The position numbers and the translations under genes are program-made. Positions 22,268-32,128 of a stretch of 64,000 nt of DNA are shown piece after piece (position 1 is the first letter of the stretch; each line of letters begins with the position of its first letter). This DNA comes from Phytophthora sp. 'mugwort'. Taxonomy: Eukaryota > Oomycota > Peronosporomycetes > Peronosporales > Peronosporaceae. Under the pieces are notes generated by a model. That model saw nothing but the letters and a program-made list of their open reading frames with translations. It did no database searches and was not told the origin of the DNA. The stretch is taken from NCBI GenBank assembly GCA_033558025.1, contig JAUCEF010000011.1, positions 310,001 to 374,000 of the forward strand, given 5' to 3'.

Positions 22268-22459
22268 TCAGTCGATTGGGATTCGATCCGCTGCTCGTCT
22301 CTGTCTGCTGCGTGCGAGTATCTCTTCTCGATTGGCTTCGTAGTATGCTTTCTGCTTGGCTATGCGCTCCTCTCGCGTTTGCTGGTAGTAGCTCTTCTGA
22401 TTCTCGATCAGACGCTCCTTGTTGGAGGCATAGTATTGGGGATTATACTTGGTTAGCAT
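22268..22459 (-). CDS. Small YYxxNREE-repeat protein
   Basis: An intact 63-residue frame with a true ATG at 22,459. It is built of near-repeats of about 11-13 residues: YYASNKERLIENQ, YYQQTREERIAKQ, YYEANREEILARS. Such Tyr-Tyr/Arg-Glu repeats are commonly seen in giant-virus and oomycete proteins next to GIY-YIG nucleases and are thought to form basic alpha-helices that bind DNA. A TATATACCT motif (22,468-22,476) lies eight bases before the ATG on the coding side. It lies just upstream of the helicase pseudogene on the same strand and may be a complete small gene or the surviving head of a longer one. Confidence 0.55.
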   Translation of the reverse strand: MLTKYNPQYYASNKERLIENQKSYYQQTREERIAKQKAYYEANREEILARSRQRRAADRIPID

Positions 22460-22467
22460 TGTATATC

Positions 22468-22476
22468 TATATACCT
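22468..22476 (-). promoter_or_regulatory. Candidate promoter motif AGGTATATA
   Basis: The nine bases AGGTATATA (minus strand) precede the ATG at 22,459. The identical nine bases occur at 23,114-23,122, 23 bases before the ATG at 23,091. A related CCTATATAG lies at 356-364 between the GIY-YIG and FGK-motif genes. Shared promoter use is inferred from this recurrence alone. Confidence 0.35.
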
Positions 22477-22606
22477 ATTCGTTCAAATAATATTTTTTAT
22501 CCCAAAGGCATGCTTGTCATATTCGTTTTTAAATATTGCCAGCTAACGTCGCTCAACCGCAGACCATGATGTTCTCTTAGATGATAAGTCAGTATTCGAA
22601 ATGATG

Positions 22607-23091
22607 TTATCTTATTTCTGAAATGGATCTTGTCCAGTATCCAGCGGCATCTAGTGTAATTGAGTATGGAATCGCTTCCCGTCCAGACCTTTCCAAATGC
22701 AAACCAAGCATGAGGTTTCCGATGTTGCGACCACGTAGATTAGCGATAATCATCTTCACAAAATCATATGTGCGTCCTCCAGGGGACATAACTAATGATC
22801 CCAATTTTTGTCCGCCGATGACGCACTTGTAAGATGCACTCTTACGAAGTCGATTGATCAGCTCTTTGGCTCCTCGATCTTTTAGATCTGCAGTTAGTCC
22901 GAGCTTTCGGATCATTCCACGTACAATCGAGTCATCGCGATCAAGACGGGGCGTAGTATCTACCTCTGGTTTTGGATCTGCCTCAGAAGTGAGCTCCTCC
23001 GCTCTATGTTCCTGATTCCGATGTTGCCAGCAATAGCTGCTAACACGTCTGGGGCATCGAGCACCGTTGATGTGGTTCCTTGGCAGTTCAT
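22607..23091 (-). pseudogene. Cys/His-cluster protein of virus-like block, probably frameshifted
   Basis: One minus frame is open from 23,128 to 22,607 (173 residues). Near its head is NGARCPRRVSSYCWQH, a C-x7-C-x2-H cluster like that of small zinc-binding viral or oomycete proteins (DUF5763-type). A second start, the ATG at 23,091, sits 23 bases after the AGGTATATA motif and gives MNCQGTT in another frame; its Cys and Thr would complete the usual N-terminal half of that cluster. I infer that the gene began at 23,091 and now has a one-base shift within its first 15 codons. The C-terminal 90 residues (LINRLRKSASYKCVIGG, YDFVKMIIANLRGRNIGNL) look folded but are not recognised. Confidence 0.45.
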
Positions 23092-23161
23092 GGTTGTATC
23101 TGTCTGGGTTGTTTATATACCTTAGCATCTATCTGTTTAAATAGGCCACTGAATGACACAT

Positions 23162-23196
23162 CTCTCTCTTTTTATAAAGCTATATAAAAGAGAGAG
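23162..23196. repeat. Inverted repeat with paired TATA cores
   Basis: The left arm CTCTCTCTTTTTATA and right arm TATAAAAGAGAGAG pair with one bulged base around a six-base centre (AAGCTA). Both arms end in a TATA-like core. It lies upstream of the Cys/His gene and could be a two-way promoter or a hairpin boundary of the block. Confidence 0.6.
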
Positions 23197-23469
23197 CGAT
23201 AGGGCCCCTATCCCCGAGTAGTAAAGAAAAAAGAGAAGGTTTGGACGAGAAGTAGCGTTATCGCGTCATCCCGATATTTAGTAGCATGAGGGGGTAGTAG
23301 AGCCGGTTTAAGTAGCGATATCGTTAGGTCATTAGTTGCGTCATAACTGTCATCACGTGTCATTTATGTCATTCCCCAAAATCTATTCCTTATTAACTTA
23401 CGAGAGTACCTCTCGCAACTTATGGATTACCGATAAGACGCCGAGGAATGCTTCAATTTATATGAAATT

Positions 23470-24000
23470 CATGATTTAACAAGATGTAATTCATCTCATT
23501 TCCGAATTAGCGAAGAGCGACGAATTCATCCCACCTATCTCAACTCAAACGACCAAAGAACTGTGGAGTTTCCTGGAATCAACCAAACTGAACCGCAAAC
23601 CGGATCCATATTCCATCCCATTGAGCAGCATCTATCCGGATCTACATTGCGAGGCCCCTCCCGAAGGCCACAATGCATCGTTCCGTAAATAAGATCCCGT
23701 CTACGCTGCTGAAATGCAAGAACCCAGTCAAATCTGATATGGGTCGCATCGGCTGCTGGGCACAAGCACGGGCAGGAATATGGTTGGGGGCAATTCCGGT
23801 CTGACGAGTTCGAAATGCTGAACTTGATTCGCGCAAACTGTATGCACTCTCGCGTGTCCGAGCTGATCCGCCAGATGCAATACGAGGACGGCGTCCGATA
23901 TAGGACTGCGTGCATGACGAGGATGATACGGAATCGATCGCCATGATGACGGAGGCCACCAGCGATCTAATCGTCGAGAGCGGCGACGAACTGTAGGGCG
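23470..24000 (+). pseudogene. Exonuclease-like fragment, broken
   Basis: Plus-strand coding-like pieces run from about 23,480 (DVIHLISELAKSDEFIPP) to a stop near 23,688, with LHCEAPPEGHNASF just before it. Another frame then carries STLLKCKNPVKSD, and a third carries FEMLNLIRANCMHSRVSEL near 23,815. The GHNA...stLlkCk spacing resembles the third motif of DnaQ-like (DEDDh) 3'-5' exonucleases, where a conserved His precedes Ala and an Asp follows; the Asp position is lost at a frame break. The assignment is tentative. Confidence 0.3.
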
Positions 24001-24340
24001 TGTGAAGGTAGAGTAGTACAGACAATTTAGCTACTCCAACATATATTGCTTGACTTTGCATTTATTCGTAATACCGTACGGTACGATTGTGCAGTACCGT
24101 ACTTTTTTGGATCATTAAGAGCATCTCCAGCGGTAGGTCTCAACGACAGTTTTATCTCAAAATTAGCGTTCTTGAGACTATGTCAGACTTAAGGTTCCCA
24201 GCGGCAGGCCCTATTGCTGGTTTTAACTTCACCGGGACCTATAACTTGGCTCAATGGTTTTAAAATAAGTCTCGAATTTCAAGCGACTTGACTTGCTTTC
24301 AGTATACGCAAAGGCAACGACACTTGCCCTCTTCAACCAT

Positions 24341-25160
24341 GGGCAAAGGGCGTGAATGGAGTGAAAGCGAGACCATCCAGCTCTGCCAGTCGTGGCTGGA
24401 GATTTCAGAGGATGCTGTTCGCGGTGCTGGGCAGAAGAAGAAGACCTTCGCCGGTCGATTGTATGACCACTGGCTAGAGAGCAAGCGACGAGGACAAGGA
24501 TGATCGAACGGAGATGGCAGTCAATGGCCGCTGGAAGAAGTTGCAGCCGGAGGTGACGAAATTCTGCGGAGTGTACGGCAAAATGAAGAGCAGGGAGCGC
24601 GCTAGATGGAACGAAGTGATGTACCTGGACGCTGCGATGAAAATTTTACGCTGACTCGTACAAACAACCATTTGAGTTTCTCACCGCGTGGAAGAGCTGA
24701 AGGACAAGCCAAAGTGGTCCAGCAAGCTGACGAGCGATACCAGCGCGAGGGCCAAACGCAAAGCAGGCAAAGAGGGCGACGTGACCAGACCAGAGGTACG
24801 CAAACAGCAAAGAAGAGGCAGAGAAAGTCTTTTGAGAGTCCTGCCATCGGTGATGCAGCTCACCTCCGGCTCGTCGCAGCAGCGGAGAAGAAAGTCAGCA
24901 TCATGGAGCAGCGATGCAGATGTCAATCTTCATGCAGGACCCACCGTGCGAAGAGTCGAAGGCGTATTTTTCGCTGCAGCGCAAGACAATCCTCGAGCAG
25001 ATGCGAAAGAAAGCCGCAGACACTGCTGGTACGCAGCCAGCTCTCGGCCAAGAGGATCAACATCAACCAGGGCCGTTAGATGCATCGGATGCAGCTGTTC
25101 TGAAGCCAACAAGGAAAACAAAAACAACGAAAACGCCGAGGCTTTCACAAGTGCGTTAGT
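24341..25160 (+). pseudogene. Harbinger SANT/Myb-like DNA-binding protein, frameshifted
   Basis: The ATG at 24,341 starts GREWSESETIQLCQSWLEIS, the first part of a Myb/SANT-like domain with its Trp-rich helix. After the stop near 24,502 the domain continues in another frame: VNGRWKKLQPEVTKFCGVYG and RARWNEVMYLDAAMKI, then PFEFLTAW, LKDKPKWSSK and a Lys/Arg-rich tail in yet other frames. In the family this protein guides the transposase to the element ends and the nucleus. At least three frame breaks make it non-functional. Confidence 0.6.
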
Positions 25161-25282
25161 TTAAGTCCGATGTCAACGTACTTGCCGCCAAGGTAGTGCA
25201 ATTGCATGGTCAAGCTGACTCTTACCTATTTGCGTTCACCAAATCGACGCCACACGTGCTCGATCAGATCATTTTTTTTAAC

Positions 25283-26000
25283 TCATAGTGAAGTTTTTCG
25301 TCTTAATTGGCGCACAAAGCGTTTGCAATCATATTTACTGTGCTCTCGGTTGCGGTGACTGTTCTTGCAGGGCTCACCCAGTTGTCTTCGAACAGATAGT
25401 CGTGAGTCAACGAGCTGAAGGGCGACCGTCCTAACAACCATGTTGTGGAGTATGATGCACGCCAGCTTCACGTCGTTCATGGCATCCACTTTCGCGAGCT
25501 TGCATGGTAGTGCCACGATTCGAAAGAGCTGCTGTAGAATTCCAAACGTCCGCTCAACATCTTTCCGAACTGTTTCTTGTTCGGCTGCATATCGTTTACG
25601 TTGATTGCCTTGCGGGCGCTAATATTGGACTGAAAATTGCCCATGCTGGGTAAATTCCATCGGTCAAATAGTACGCTTGGTCGTAAGTTGCTCCATTAAC
25701 CATGAATATGGGGCCACTCCATTCACCAAGTCGTTCAGCAAAGGAGAACGCTCAAGCACATTTAAATCATTGTTTGCTCCAGGCATCCCGTAAAACGCAT
25801 GCCAAATCCACAGCGACTAAGACGCAACAGTCTCCAGAATTACGGTGCATGTCTTCTCTTTGCCTTGGAAAGCTCCTTGCCATGCGGTTTGACAATTCTT
25901 TCAACACCAATGCATATAATCTAAACTCCCAATCATTCCTGGAAACCCACGTGCAGCATTCTCCGCTAGTAAGGTCATGCTCTAATAAGACAAGTTCTAA
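25283..26000 (-). pseudogene. Harbinger DDE transposase, N-truncated and frameshifted
   Basis: Minus-strand fragments hold the whole catalytic core in pieces. GFPGMIGSLDYMHW (near 25,950) has the first Asp; NDLNVLERSPLL (near 25,755) the second; YYLTDGIYPAW (near 25,670) is the family hallmark; RKDVER (near 25,560) has the Glu; and DVKLACIILHNMVV (near 25,450) is the typical end. Frame changes separate several of these. The N-terminal 100 or so residues are missing. The order and wording match the DDE_4/PIF-Harbinger nuclease family. Confidence 0.75.
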
Positions 26001-26010
26001 GTACATTATT

Positions 26011-27106
26011 ATTAGCAACTTAACCGCTACAGATCTGTCCGGTATGGGGACGATGGGTATTGGATACCTTAAACTCAGTATAAATAGAGTTCTGTCGCGT
26101 CGAGTGATCGATAGGGTAGGTGAAGTGGTGAAGTGAGCGGTATATAATTAGCAAGTTAGAACTACTGTAAGTACGTATCTTGCACTCCAGGAACGTCAAG
26201 TTCCACGAACGAGCACGGGGTCGTCCAGTTGGGCTTGGCCAACGTGTGGAGTTCTTCGTTGTGGCGACGCGTAGCAACCAGATTCCCCAGGGCTTGCTAG
26301 TGCTTGGCCAGCAGCTCGTCGTAGGCATCAACGAAGGTGTGGCTCGACATCGCCGCGGCTCGCAGCGGATCCAGATCCAGCACAACCGGTGTTGCAGCCG
26401 CAGAAGGATCCGACGATGCGTGGTCAAAGTGCGCGCATGCAGGAGGAGTGTCCGGAGAAAGGCCTTGCCCGGCGAATATGGCAGCGCGAGGCGTGGCGTC
26501 AGTGGTCAGGGCTGTGGTGGGCAAACGACATGGTAGAGAGGCTTGATCTGGGTAGACGGCAGTGAGTTGAATGTGGATCACGTGACACAGTGTGTTACCG
26601 TTGCGAGGTGGTTACAACGTGTCAGGGACGGTTGTGGTATTGCAGATCCGGATAAGATGGAAGTTGACCGGCAGCCAAAAGATCCACGTCGCCAGCGGCA
26701 GCCATAACAGCGTTAAGGTGATGGATCCGGACCATGCGACACGACTGGTCTATACATGGTACGGATCCTGGATCCGTCCCGTGGGGTGAGGTTCTAAGTA
26801 CTAGATCCGATCAGTTGAGTGCACACCGGGTTGAAGATCCGTAGCTAAAGGGAGGTAGAGTGGAGACGGGTGGCCAGGACTAGGTCAGAGATGGGATCCT
26901 GGGTTATAAGTAGGATAGGTTTGGGAATGGGATCCGATGGTAGATACGCTAGGGTATGAATCAGAACCGAATCTGCACTGGAAGACAGACTTCACTATGG
27001 AATAGGGGATTTCTATTGGCCCCATACATAGACCAAGTCTAAACTTTGGCGATCTTCCTACACACGTGGCAGCCACTGGATAACTTGGCCAGGTCACGCT
27101 CGCCCT
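26011..27106. other. Retroelement-like sequence without an intact gene
   Basis: On the minus strand, 26,581 to about 26,160 reads as an Ala/Pro-rich frame with one stop (PPACAHFDHASSDPSAAATP, then VDAYDELLAKH and NLVATRRNEELHTL), perhaps the N-terminus of a Gag. Bases 26,582-27,106 hold several GGATCC words and no coding signal; they could be an LTR in the minus direction, but no second copy is in the window. Confidence 0.25.
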
Positions 27107-27502
27107 TTGGCTTCTCAACCCCCCCTCAAGGCCCCGCTATTGGAGGCGACAAGCATTGCAAAGGAACAAGGACAACTCCGACAAGAAGAAAATATACCCT
27201 CAAGAAGGAACAACTCCGGATCCCGTATTTATATAACGGATCCACAAGGTCTACGTAAGAGCTCAAGACCAAAGCGACACCGGATCTTGTGTGCAGGAAT
27301 ACCCGCGCAAATCTACCCCCTCCCAAGTCCCCACAAGGACGTCCAAGGCCCCACCGCGCATCTCGTGTCAACGATAGAGCAGTACCAGCCCGCCGACGGG
27401 TACACAAGGTGCACCACTCAGCAACTACACGGCCGTCGGAGTACCCCCTCCGTTAGTCGGTGTCTGGGTGCAGTTCGTGCGTGTGAGTTGGGATCCTACT
27501 GA
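27107..27502 (+). mobile_element. Gag-like retroelement fragment, plus strand
   Basis: A 131-codon plus frame from an ATG at 27,107, rich in Pro, Arg and Gln, ends at 27,502. Its last third (EQYQPADGYTR, STPSVSRCLGAV) is homologous to the minus-strand fragment at 10,425-10,530 (EQIQPTDGYTR, SPSVSRCMGAV). It is the first part of a degenerate element that precedes the second LTR copy. Bases 27,503-27,809 show no gene. Confidence 0.45.
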
Positions 27503-27809
27503 ATTTCAGCGAATCCACGCCACCACACTGTTATTATATTATCTCCCAGGAGTCCCCAAGGGAATCCTCCTATTGCTAACTATGTTCCTATACAAATATT
27601 AAGTGAAGTGAAGGAAGCTCGCTCGGATCTCGACCGAACCTTTGCAAAGATCTCAATATAACCACCCGAACTCAGCGACCGGCTGAGTTTTCATCCAATC
27701 AAATAGCCGAGTTGCCAGCGACTTCATACTTAGCGGATAATACCGTGACTGCCTCTTAACTGCGATATGTGAACCATCTCACCTGGCGTTCACTACACCA
27801 CAATACTTG

Positions 27810-28505
27810 GGAGGGCCAATGTAGATCCCTTTCAGCGGCACTTAAAACGCCTAAGTAGTCAAATGTAAATTCGAATCTGATTGTTGTTTATCCTTTCTTA
27901 TCCTATTCTCCCATCCTGAACCTTATCTCATACCACTTGAACCTCCTGAATCTTGCCCTTCTTTAACCACTCAGCATGTACAGTCCTCACACTTGCCCAT
28001 CCCCAAGGATGATTGCTGATCGAATCCCGATCCTCCAAATCGCGGATGTCAGAACATATATGCCGATCTGCCAGATCGCGTATGTCCGAACACGTATGTC
28101 GATCTGACAGATCGAGGATGTCGGAACCTGTATACCGATCGGCGAATACCGATCGACCCGATCCGCTCGATTTCGACCGCAAGATCGATCTGATCTGCCA
28201 ATCTCGGACGGCGGAGTGTCGGCCGATCTGTAGCCACCGGATCAGCCCGATCCTCCGAATCTTGAACACCAGATCACATCATTGATCGGCTCGGCCTCTA
28301 CTGCAAGATCGATCCGACCAGCCTGATCTCGGACGGCGCGGTGCCCCAGATCCGCACGATCGGGGTCCGACCGAGGTCAAACAGGAGTTAGATCCGGTTT
28401 GATCGATTCCTTCACCGCTTGCCAGTCCTGATCGCTTACATCCCCCTCGATCTGGGTTCCGAATATCCACGCGATCCCCGATCGGTCGGGTGATCACAGT
28501 ATAAC
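27810..28505 (+). repeat. Ty3/Gypsy-type long terminal repeat, copy 2
   Basis: Matches 10,905-11,720 in the same direction from GTAGATCCCTTTCAGCGG to GTGATCACAGTATAACAG, but is about 0.1 kb shorter. Three 36-base tandem units, each built on ATGTC(A/C/G)GAAC, occupy about 28,035-28,142. A segment around 28,270-28,330 differs from copy 1. Confidence 0.75.
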
Positions 28506-28890
28506 AGATCTGGGTTGGGTGGTTGCCCGACCCTGGTTTACTTCCCTCGTCATCGAAGCATCCCCTAGCGCTCCAGATTAAGTCGAACGTCGCCCCGTCT
28601 TTACCTCGTATCTTGATCCGGCTCGATCGCCCCCTCGTTTCACAGCTGAGGCCGCCTTTCTCACCGATCTGGCCATTCCTTAGGGATCTGATATTCTGGA
28701 TTGACGCTTCTCCACATCAGAGCATCCTCTTTACGCCCCGGATTCCCCGGATTAAGCCAACGTCGCCCCGCTTTTACCTCGTATCTTGATCCGGCTCCAT
28801 CGTTCCCTCTTCAGCTGGGGTCACCTTTCTCACTGATCTGGCCATTTTGGGGGAATCTGATATTCTTGGTTGACGCTTCTTCACACTTCT
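28506..28890 (+). repeat. Retroelement leader with internal tandem duplication
   Basis: This follows LTR copy 2 and matches the leader after copy 1 (11,730-11,900). Here the unit of about 160-170 bp (from CCAGATTAAGTCGAACGTCGCC to GATATTCTGGATTGACGCTTC) occurs twice in tandem; the second begins near 28,745 and reads GGATTAAGCCAACGTCGCC...GATATTCTTGGTTGACGCTTC. The leader after copy 1 has it once. Confidence 0.65.
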
Positions 28891-29380
28891 TCGTTAACCA
28901 GTTGTCGTGGCAGCGCAGCGCGTTATCTGCGACTCGACGCTTCATTGTGATCATTGGATCTTCGAGACTTCCCAGTAGCTTCGTAATCCTTCGCCATTTC
29001 GAGGACAATCGATTGGTGCCGGTTGACTTCCCGTTGCCAGACCAAGGCAAGGTCGACTGGCTGGTTAGCCCGGTGAGCCAGTGATTATCTCACGGCTCCC
29101 AGTTGGTAGATCCGAAGGCTAGGCGGAGCTTCTTCTTCCAGTTCTCCAGGTCAGCGCCAGCCTCCGATGGCAACCAACCCTTCAGCGCGACTTCGGTTGG
29201 ATAAACTTGTGCATCGCACCCCAAAGCCATCAGGAGCGACACCGTGTCCTCAGCGACTTGACGAGTGCTGATCGAGTTCACCAATCAGGCGAGCTCATTG
29301 CTGGTGTCGGCCCATACAACTTGAGGAACGGAAGCTGGTTCAAACTTTGAGATCCACGGACTCTCGGCCATCAGAACTGG
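28891..29380 (-). pseudogene. Broken unrecognised gene beside the retroelement
   Basis: Minus-strand coding-like runs follow one another: MAESPWISKFEPASVPQVVW from about 29,370, then a stop, then a 64-codon run (29,284-29,090, ending FGSTNWEP) and a third (29,050-28,890, SSKWRRITKLLGSLEDP, NALRCHDNWLTKKCEE). They are in compatible order and end where retroelement leader sequence starts. The fragment looks like a gene cut by, or captured next to, the element. No family is recognised. Confidence 0.35.
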
Positions 29381-29526
29381 TACAACACACTAAATCTTCA
29401 ATGAGTAGCCTAAATTTCTGCATAAATTTTCTGAAGTACGACTAAAAACATTTTTTGTTTTTGTGAGCTCAATTGCAAAAAAAAAGACACAATATCTACA
29501 ACCTGATTACATGCAGTTGTTTTATA

Positions 29527-29590
29527 CACCCTCGGTCTTTGGGAGTTAAATGCTATAACAACCTTGGTCTTTGGGGGTTAAAAGCTATAA
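29527..29590 (+). repeat. Two-copy 32-bp direct repeat
   Basis: CCTCGGTCTTTGGGAG and CCTTGGTCTTTGGGGG are each followed by TTAAA-GCTATAA. The period is 32 bases. It lies in the 0.7-kb gene-free stretch upstream of the ARF gene, where nothing else is recognisable. Confidence 0.6.
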
Positions 29591-30092
29591 TTTTAATATG
29601 AACCTTTAGGTCCATTTTCGCACCAATCCGAAAGACTGACCCCTGCAACTGCACCTCGGTTTTAGAGAGCACCACGTGGCTGTCAGGCTTCAGGAACGCG
29701 TTGCTACATATTCAAGTCATTATTACTGGTATTGATGCTACCAATACTGTTAAGGAAATGAAACTGGTCGAAGACCTACCATCGAACAGCTGAGCACCAG
29801 CGTTACCCTGAAAGCTGCCCTGAAAGCTGTTCCCGTCATGCAGCGAGATCAAAGGAGCATCTTCGCCTGGAGCGATTCGCTGCAAGCGAAGACACGACCC
29901 TAACGGCTAGCCTCAAATTCCTCAAAAGAGCTTCTCGACAGACAACAAGGTGGAACTTTCCTTTTTCGGCGATCCATGATTGGTTGGAATGCAACCTTCA
30001 ACCACGTCATGACAGCAACTTCTACGACCTTCACTCTCAGTGGCTTCAAATAGTGTAACCGTGTCATCCCATCTCGTCGCCTTCTTCGCTCG

Positions 30093-30108
30093 TCATTTCC
30101 CAATTTAC
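30093..30108 (+). promoter_or_regulatory. Oomycete Inr-FPR core promoter of the ARF gene
   Basis: TCATTTC (30,093-30,099) fits the oomycete initiator YCAYTYY. AATTTAC (30,102-30,108) fits the flanking promoter region MWTTTNC at the right spacing. Transcription would start near 30,095, giving a leader of about 57 bases before the ATG at 30,152. Confidence 0.75.
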
Positions 30109-30151
30109 CGCCTGCTGCAGAAAGCCATCCTCCATTCAATCCCTGTTAGCC

Positions 30152-30724
30152 ATGGGCAACCTCTTCTCCTCCTCGCTCGAAGCGCTCTACGGAAACTTGG
30201 CCTCGTACTTCTGCAACCGCGAGAGCCGCATTATGATCATCGGTCTGGACGCCGCCGGCAAGACCACACTGCTCTACAAGATCAAGCTGGGGGAACTGGT
30301 GGTCACGATCCCTACCATCGGCTTTAACGTCGAGACCTTCGCGTACGGGAACGTCAAGTTCACAGCCTGGGACATCGGGGGACAGGAGAAGATCCGCTCT
30401 CTTTGGCAGCACTACCTCTACAACAACGATGCCGTTATCTTCGTCGTCGACGCAGCCGACCTCGAACGGATCGACGAGGCCAAGCAGGCCCTGCACCTGA
30501 TTTTCGAGGACGAGGAGCTCGTCAACACCAAGCTGCTCATCTACGCTAACAAGCAGGACCAGCAACACGCCCTGTCGGCGGAGGAGCTTCGAGAGAGGAT
30601 GGAGTTGTCTGAGGTGACTAAGAACCCCACACACGTGCAACCATGTGTTGCAACCACTGGGGACGGGATCTTCGAAGGTCTTGACTGGCTAAGCAAGGCG
30701 GTCACCGGTGAGTTGTCCTCCTAG
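30152..30724 (+). CDS. ARF: ARF-family small GTPase
   Basis: An intact, intronless 190-residue protein. Gly2 follows the Met, so N-myristoylation is likely, and an amphipathic N-terminal helix follows, as in ARF proteins. Nucleotide-binding motifs are complete: P-loop GLDAAGKT (residues 31-38), switch-I Thr55, WDIGGQ (73-78), NKQD (133-136) and a CAT-type CVATTGDG near the C-terminus. ARFs cycle between GDP and GTP on Golgi and endosome membranes and recruit vesicle coats. The protein is about nine residues longer than typical ARF1, partly in the loop after ELSEVTKNP. Whether it is ARF1-like or a divergent ARF/ARL is not settled. An exact oomycete core promoter lies 57 bases upstream. Confidence 0.93.
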   Translation: MGNLFSSSLEALYGNLASYFCNRESRIMIIGLDAAGKTTLLYKIKLGELVVTIPTIGFNVETFAYGNVKFTAWDIGGQEKIRSLWQHYLYNNDAVIFVVDAADLERIDEAKQALHLIFEDEELVNTKLLIYANKQDQQHALSAEELRERMELSEVTKNPTHVQPCVATTGDGIFEGLDWLSKAVTGELSS

Positions 30725-31361
30725 ACAAGTATTGTTTTCACCTTCGCAGCGTAAGCTATGAACTCTCCCATGTAACCTCGTCATCCTTGTTTTCTTTTAT
30801 GTTCGAGTTGGTACGGCATGCCGGTACGCCGACGTATACCAATCGCGACATTACTCGAGATTTTTCTTTGCTTAGATGACTACTTCGAAGTAGATGAGTA
30901 TTTTCAGTTTCCTTTACTGGATGTCCAGATCGCGCTTAATCAAGTCGCACTGTTAAATGCCAGAATTTGGTATGAATCTGGGCTCCTTCTGAGTTGCGAA
31001 GCCCAAAACTTTGGCCCCTTCCACACTTGATTAAGATACTCTCGTCTTCTACAGTAGAGGTCACATTCGCGGAGCTACCGGTAGTGCTTTTAAGTGTCAT
31101 GACCAAGAAACCCCTGGAGTGCTAAGTCGAATGACACGAGCTGGCGAGTAGGGAATGACGGATTTCGCTGCTCTCCGTTTCACATGAGCCGACGACAATG
31201 CATTCTGACGAAGATGAAAAGCCGACCGTGGTATTACATGGTCGACCGCCACACCTAAAGCAGGTTCTGCAACATTAACACAACGACAATAAGCCACAAC
31301 ACCTACGAAGTGTAAAATCGGTCTTCATCGTTAAGTTACAAAAATGTGCTGTCTGTCTTCG
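30725..31361. other. Intergenic stretch without a supported gene
   Basis: Contains the ARF 3' region and the 3' side of the coiled-coil gene. The frames at 30,818-31,030 and 31,097-31,297 are short, lack a conserved look and are probably chance. Confidence 0.4.
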
Positions 31362-31922
31362 TCAGTGGGTACCAGCGACTCCGTTCTGTTCCTGCTGCTC
31401 ACGCTGCTGCTGCTTCTTCCGCTTCAGCTGCAGCTTGCGCTTCAAATTCTTGGCTTTCTTCTTACTCGCCTCCTCGCGCAGCTTGTCCAGCAGTTCCTCC
31501 TGCACCGTGCGCTTGCGTTTGCGGTCGTCTTTACTGACATGTGTCTTGAGACGCACAAGCTCCTGCTCCTCCTCATCCTGCGCATCCTCACACTGCTGCA
31601 GCGTCTCCATCTCCGCCTTCGTCGCATCTTCCACACGATCGCCGCGCGGCTTGCGCAGCAGCTTGCGCTTCATCTCGCGCTCCTGCTCCGTCAGCGCCGC
31701 ATCTGCACCGGTTTTGACGGCGTTGGGCCGCGTGAGACTCGGCCGGCTCGTACCCGAGGTGGAGGATGGACGGTACAGCATCACGGGGCGTCGCTGCGTC
31801 TGCTGCTGCTGTTGCGCCCGCGTATCTTCACCGTCGCCGTCGGTGTCGCCACCGAGCAACCAGGAGCCTACCACGTCCAGCGCGTTGGTCCGAAACGCCA
31901 CGCCTTCATCATCGCTTGCCAT
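31362..31922 (-). CDS. Basic coiled-coil protein, probably nuclear, unknown
   Basis: An intact 186-residue frame with its ATG at 31,922. The first 60 residues are acidic then Gln-rich (AQQQQQTQ). After a short Pro/Ser segment (MLYRPSSTSGTSRPS), the rest is a long charged helix: Glu-rich to about residue 125, then strongly Lys-rich (SKKKAKNLKRKLQLKRKKQQQ), with several candidate nuclear localisation signals. I do not recognise a family. It is divergent from ribosomal protein S13, with 206 bp between the starts, so the two probably share a promoter region; a role in RNA or ribosome biology is only a guess from that and its charge. Confidence 0.65.
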   Translation of the reverse strand: MASDDEGVAFRTNALDVVGSWLLGGDTDGDGEDTRAQQQQQTQRRPVMLYRPSSTSGTSRPSLTRPNAVKTGADAALTEQEREMKRKLLRKPRGDRVEDATKAEMETLQQCEDAQDEEEQELVRLKTHVSKDDRKRKRTVQEELLDKLREEASKKKAKNLKRKLQLKRKKQQQREQQEQNGVAGTH

Positions 31923-32128
31923 GGTGTTGTGGTTGTCAGGTACGGCGGATTAGTAAGAAACACTGCTAGCCAATCATATCTCTTCTTGCTTCGCATTTCA
32001 TCCAATCACCCGATGCTGTCAGCCCGACCGTTGGTTGGCTGGGCGAGTCTCTAGCAAGTGCCGCCGAGGTCTTGACGCTCTCACTCTTTGATCTTCTCTC
32101 CAGCAAGTTAAAGCACACTTCAGTCACC

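Larger units (their letters stand above)
24115..26010. mobile_element. PIF/Harbinger-type DNA transposon, decayed
   Basis: The left end begins after TTA with AGAGCATCTCCAGCGG, a TIR-like word. Inside are two convergent genes as in autonomous Harbinger elements: a plus-strand SANT/Myb-like DNA-binding gene and a minus-strand DDE transposase. The right terminal repeat was not found, so the right end is an estimate and the element may be truncated there. Confidence 0.65.

Noticed and set aside
30146..30640. A 164-codon minus frame opposite the ARF gene
   Set aside because: It is the antisense of a strongly conserved GTPase and has no domain of its own.
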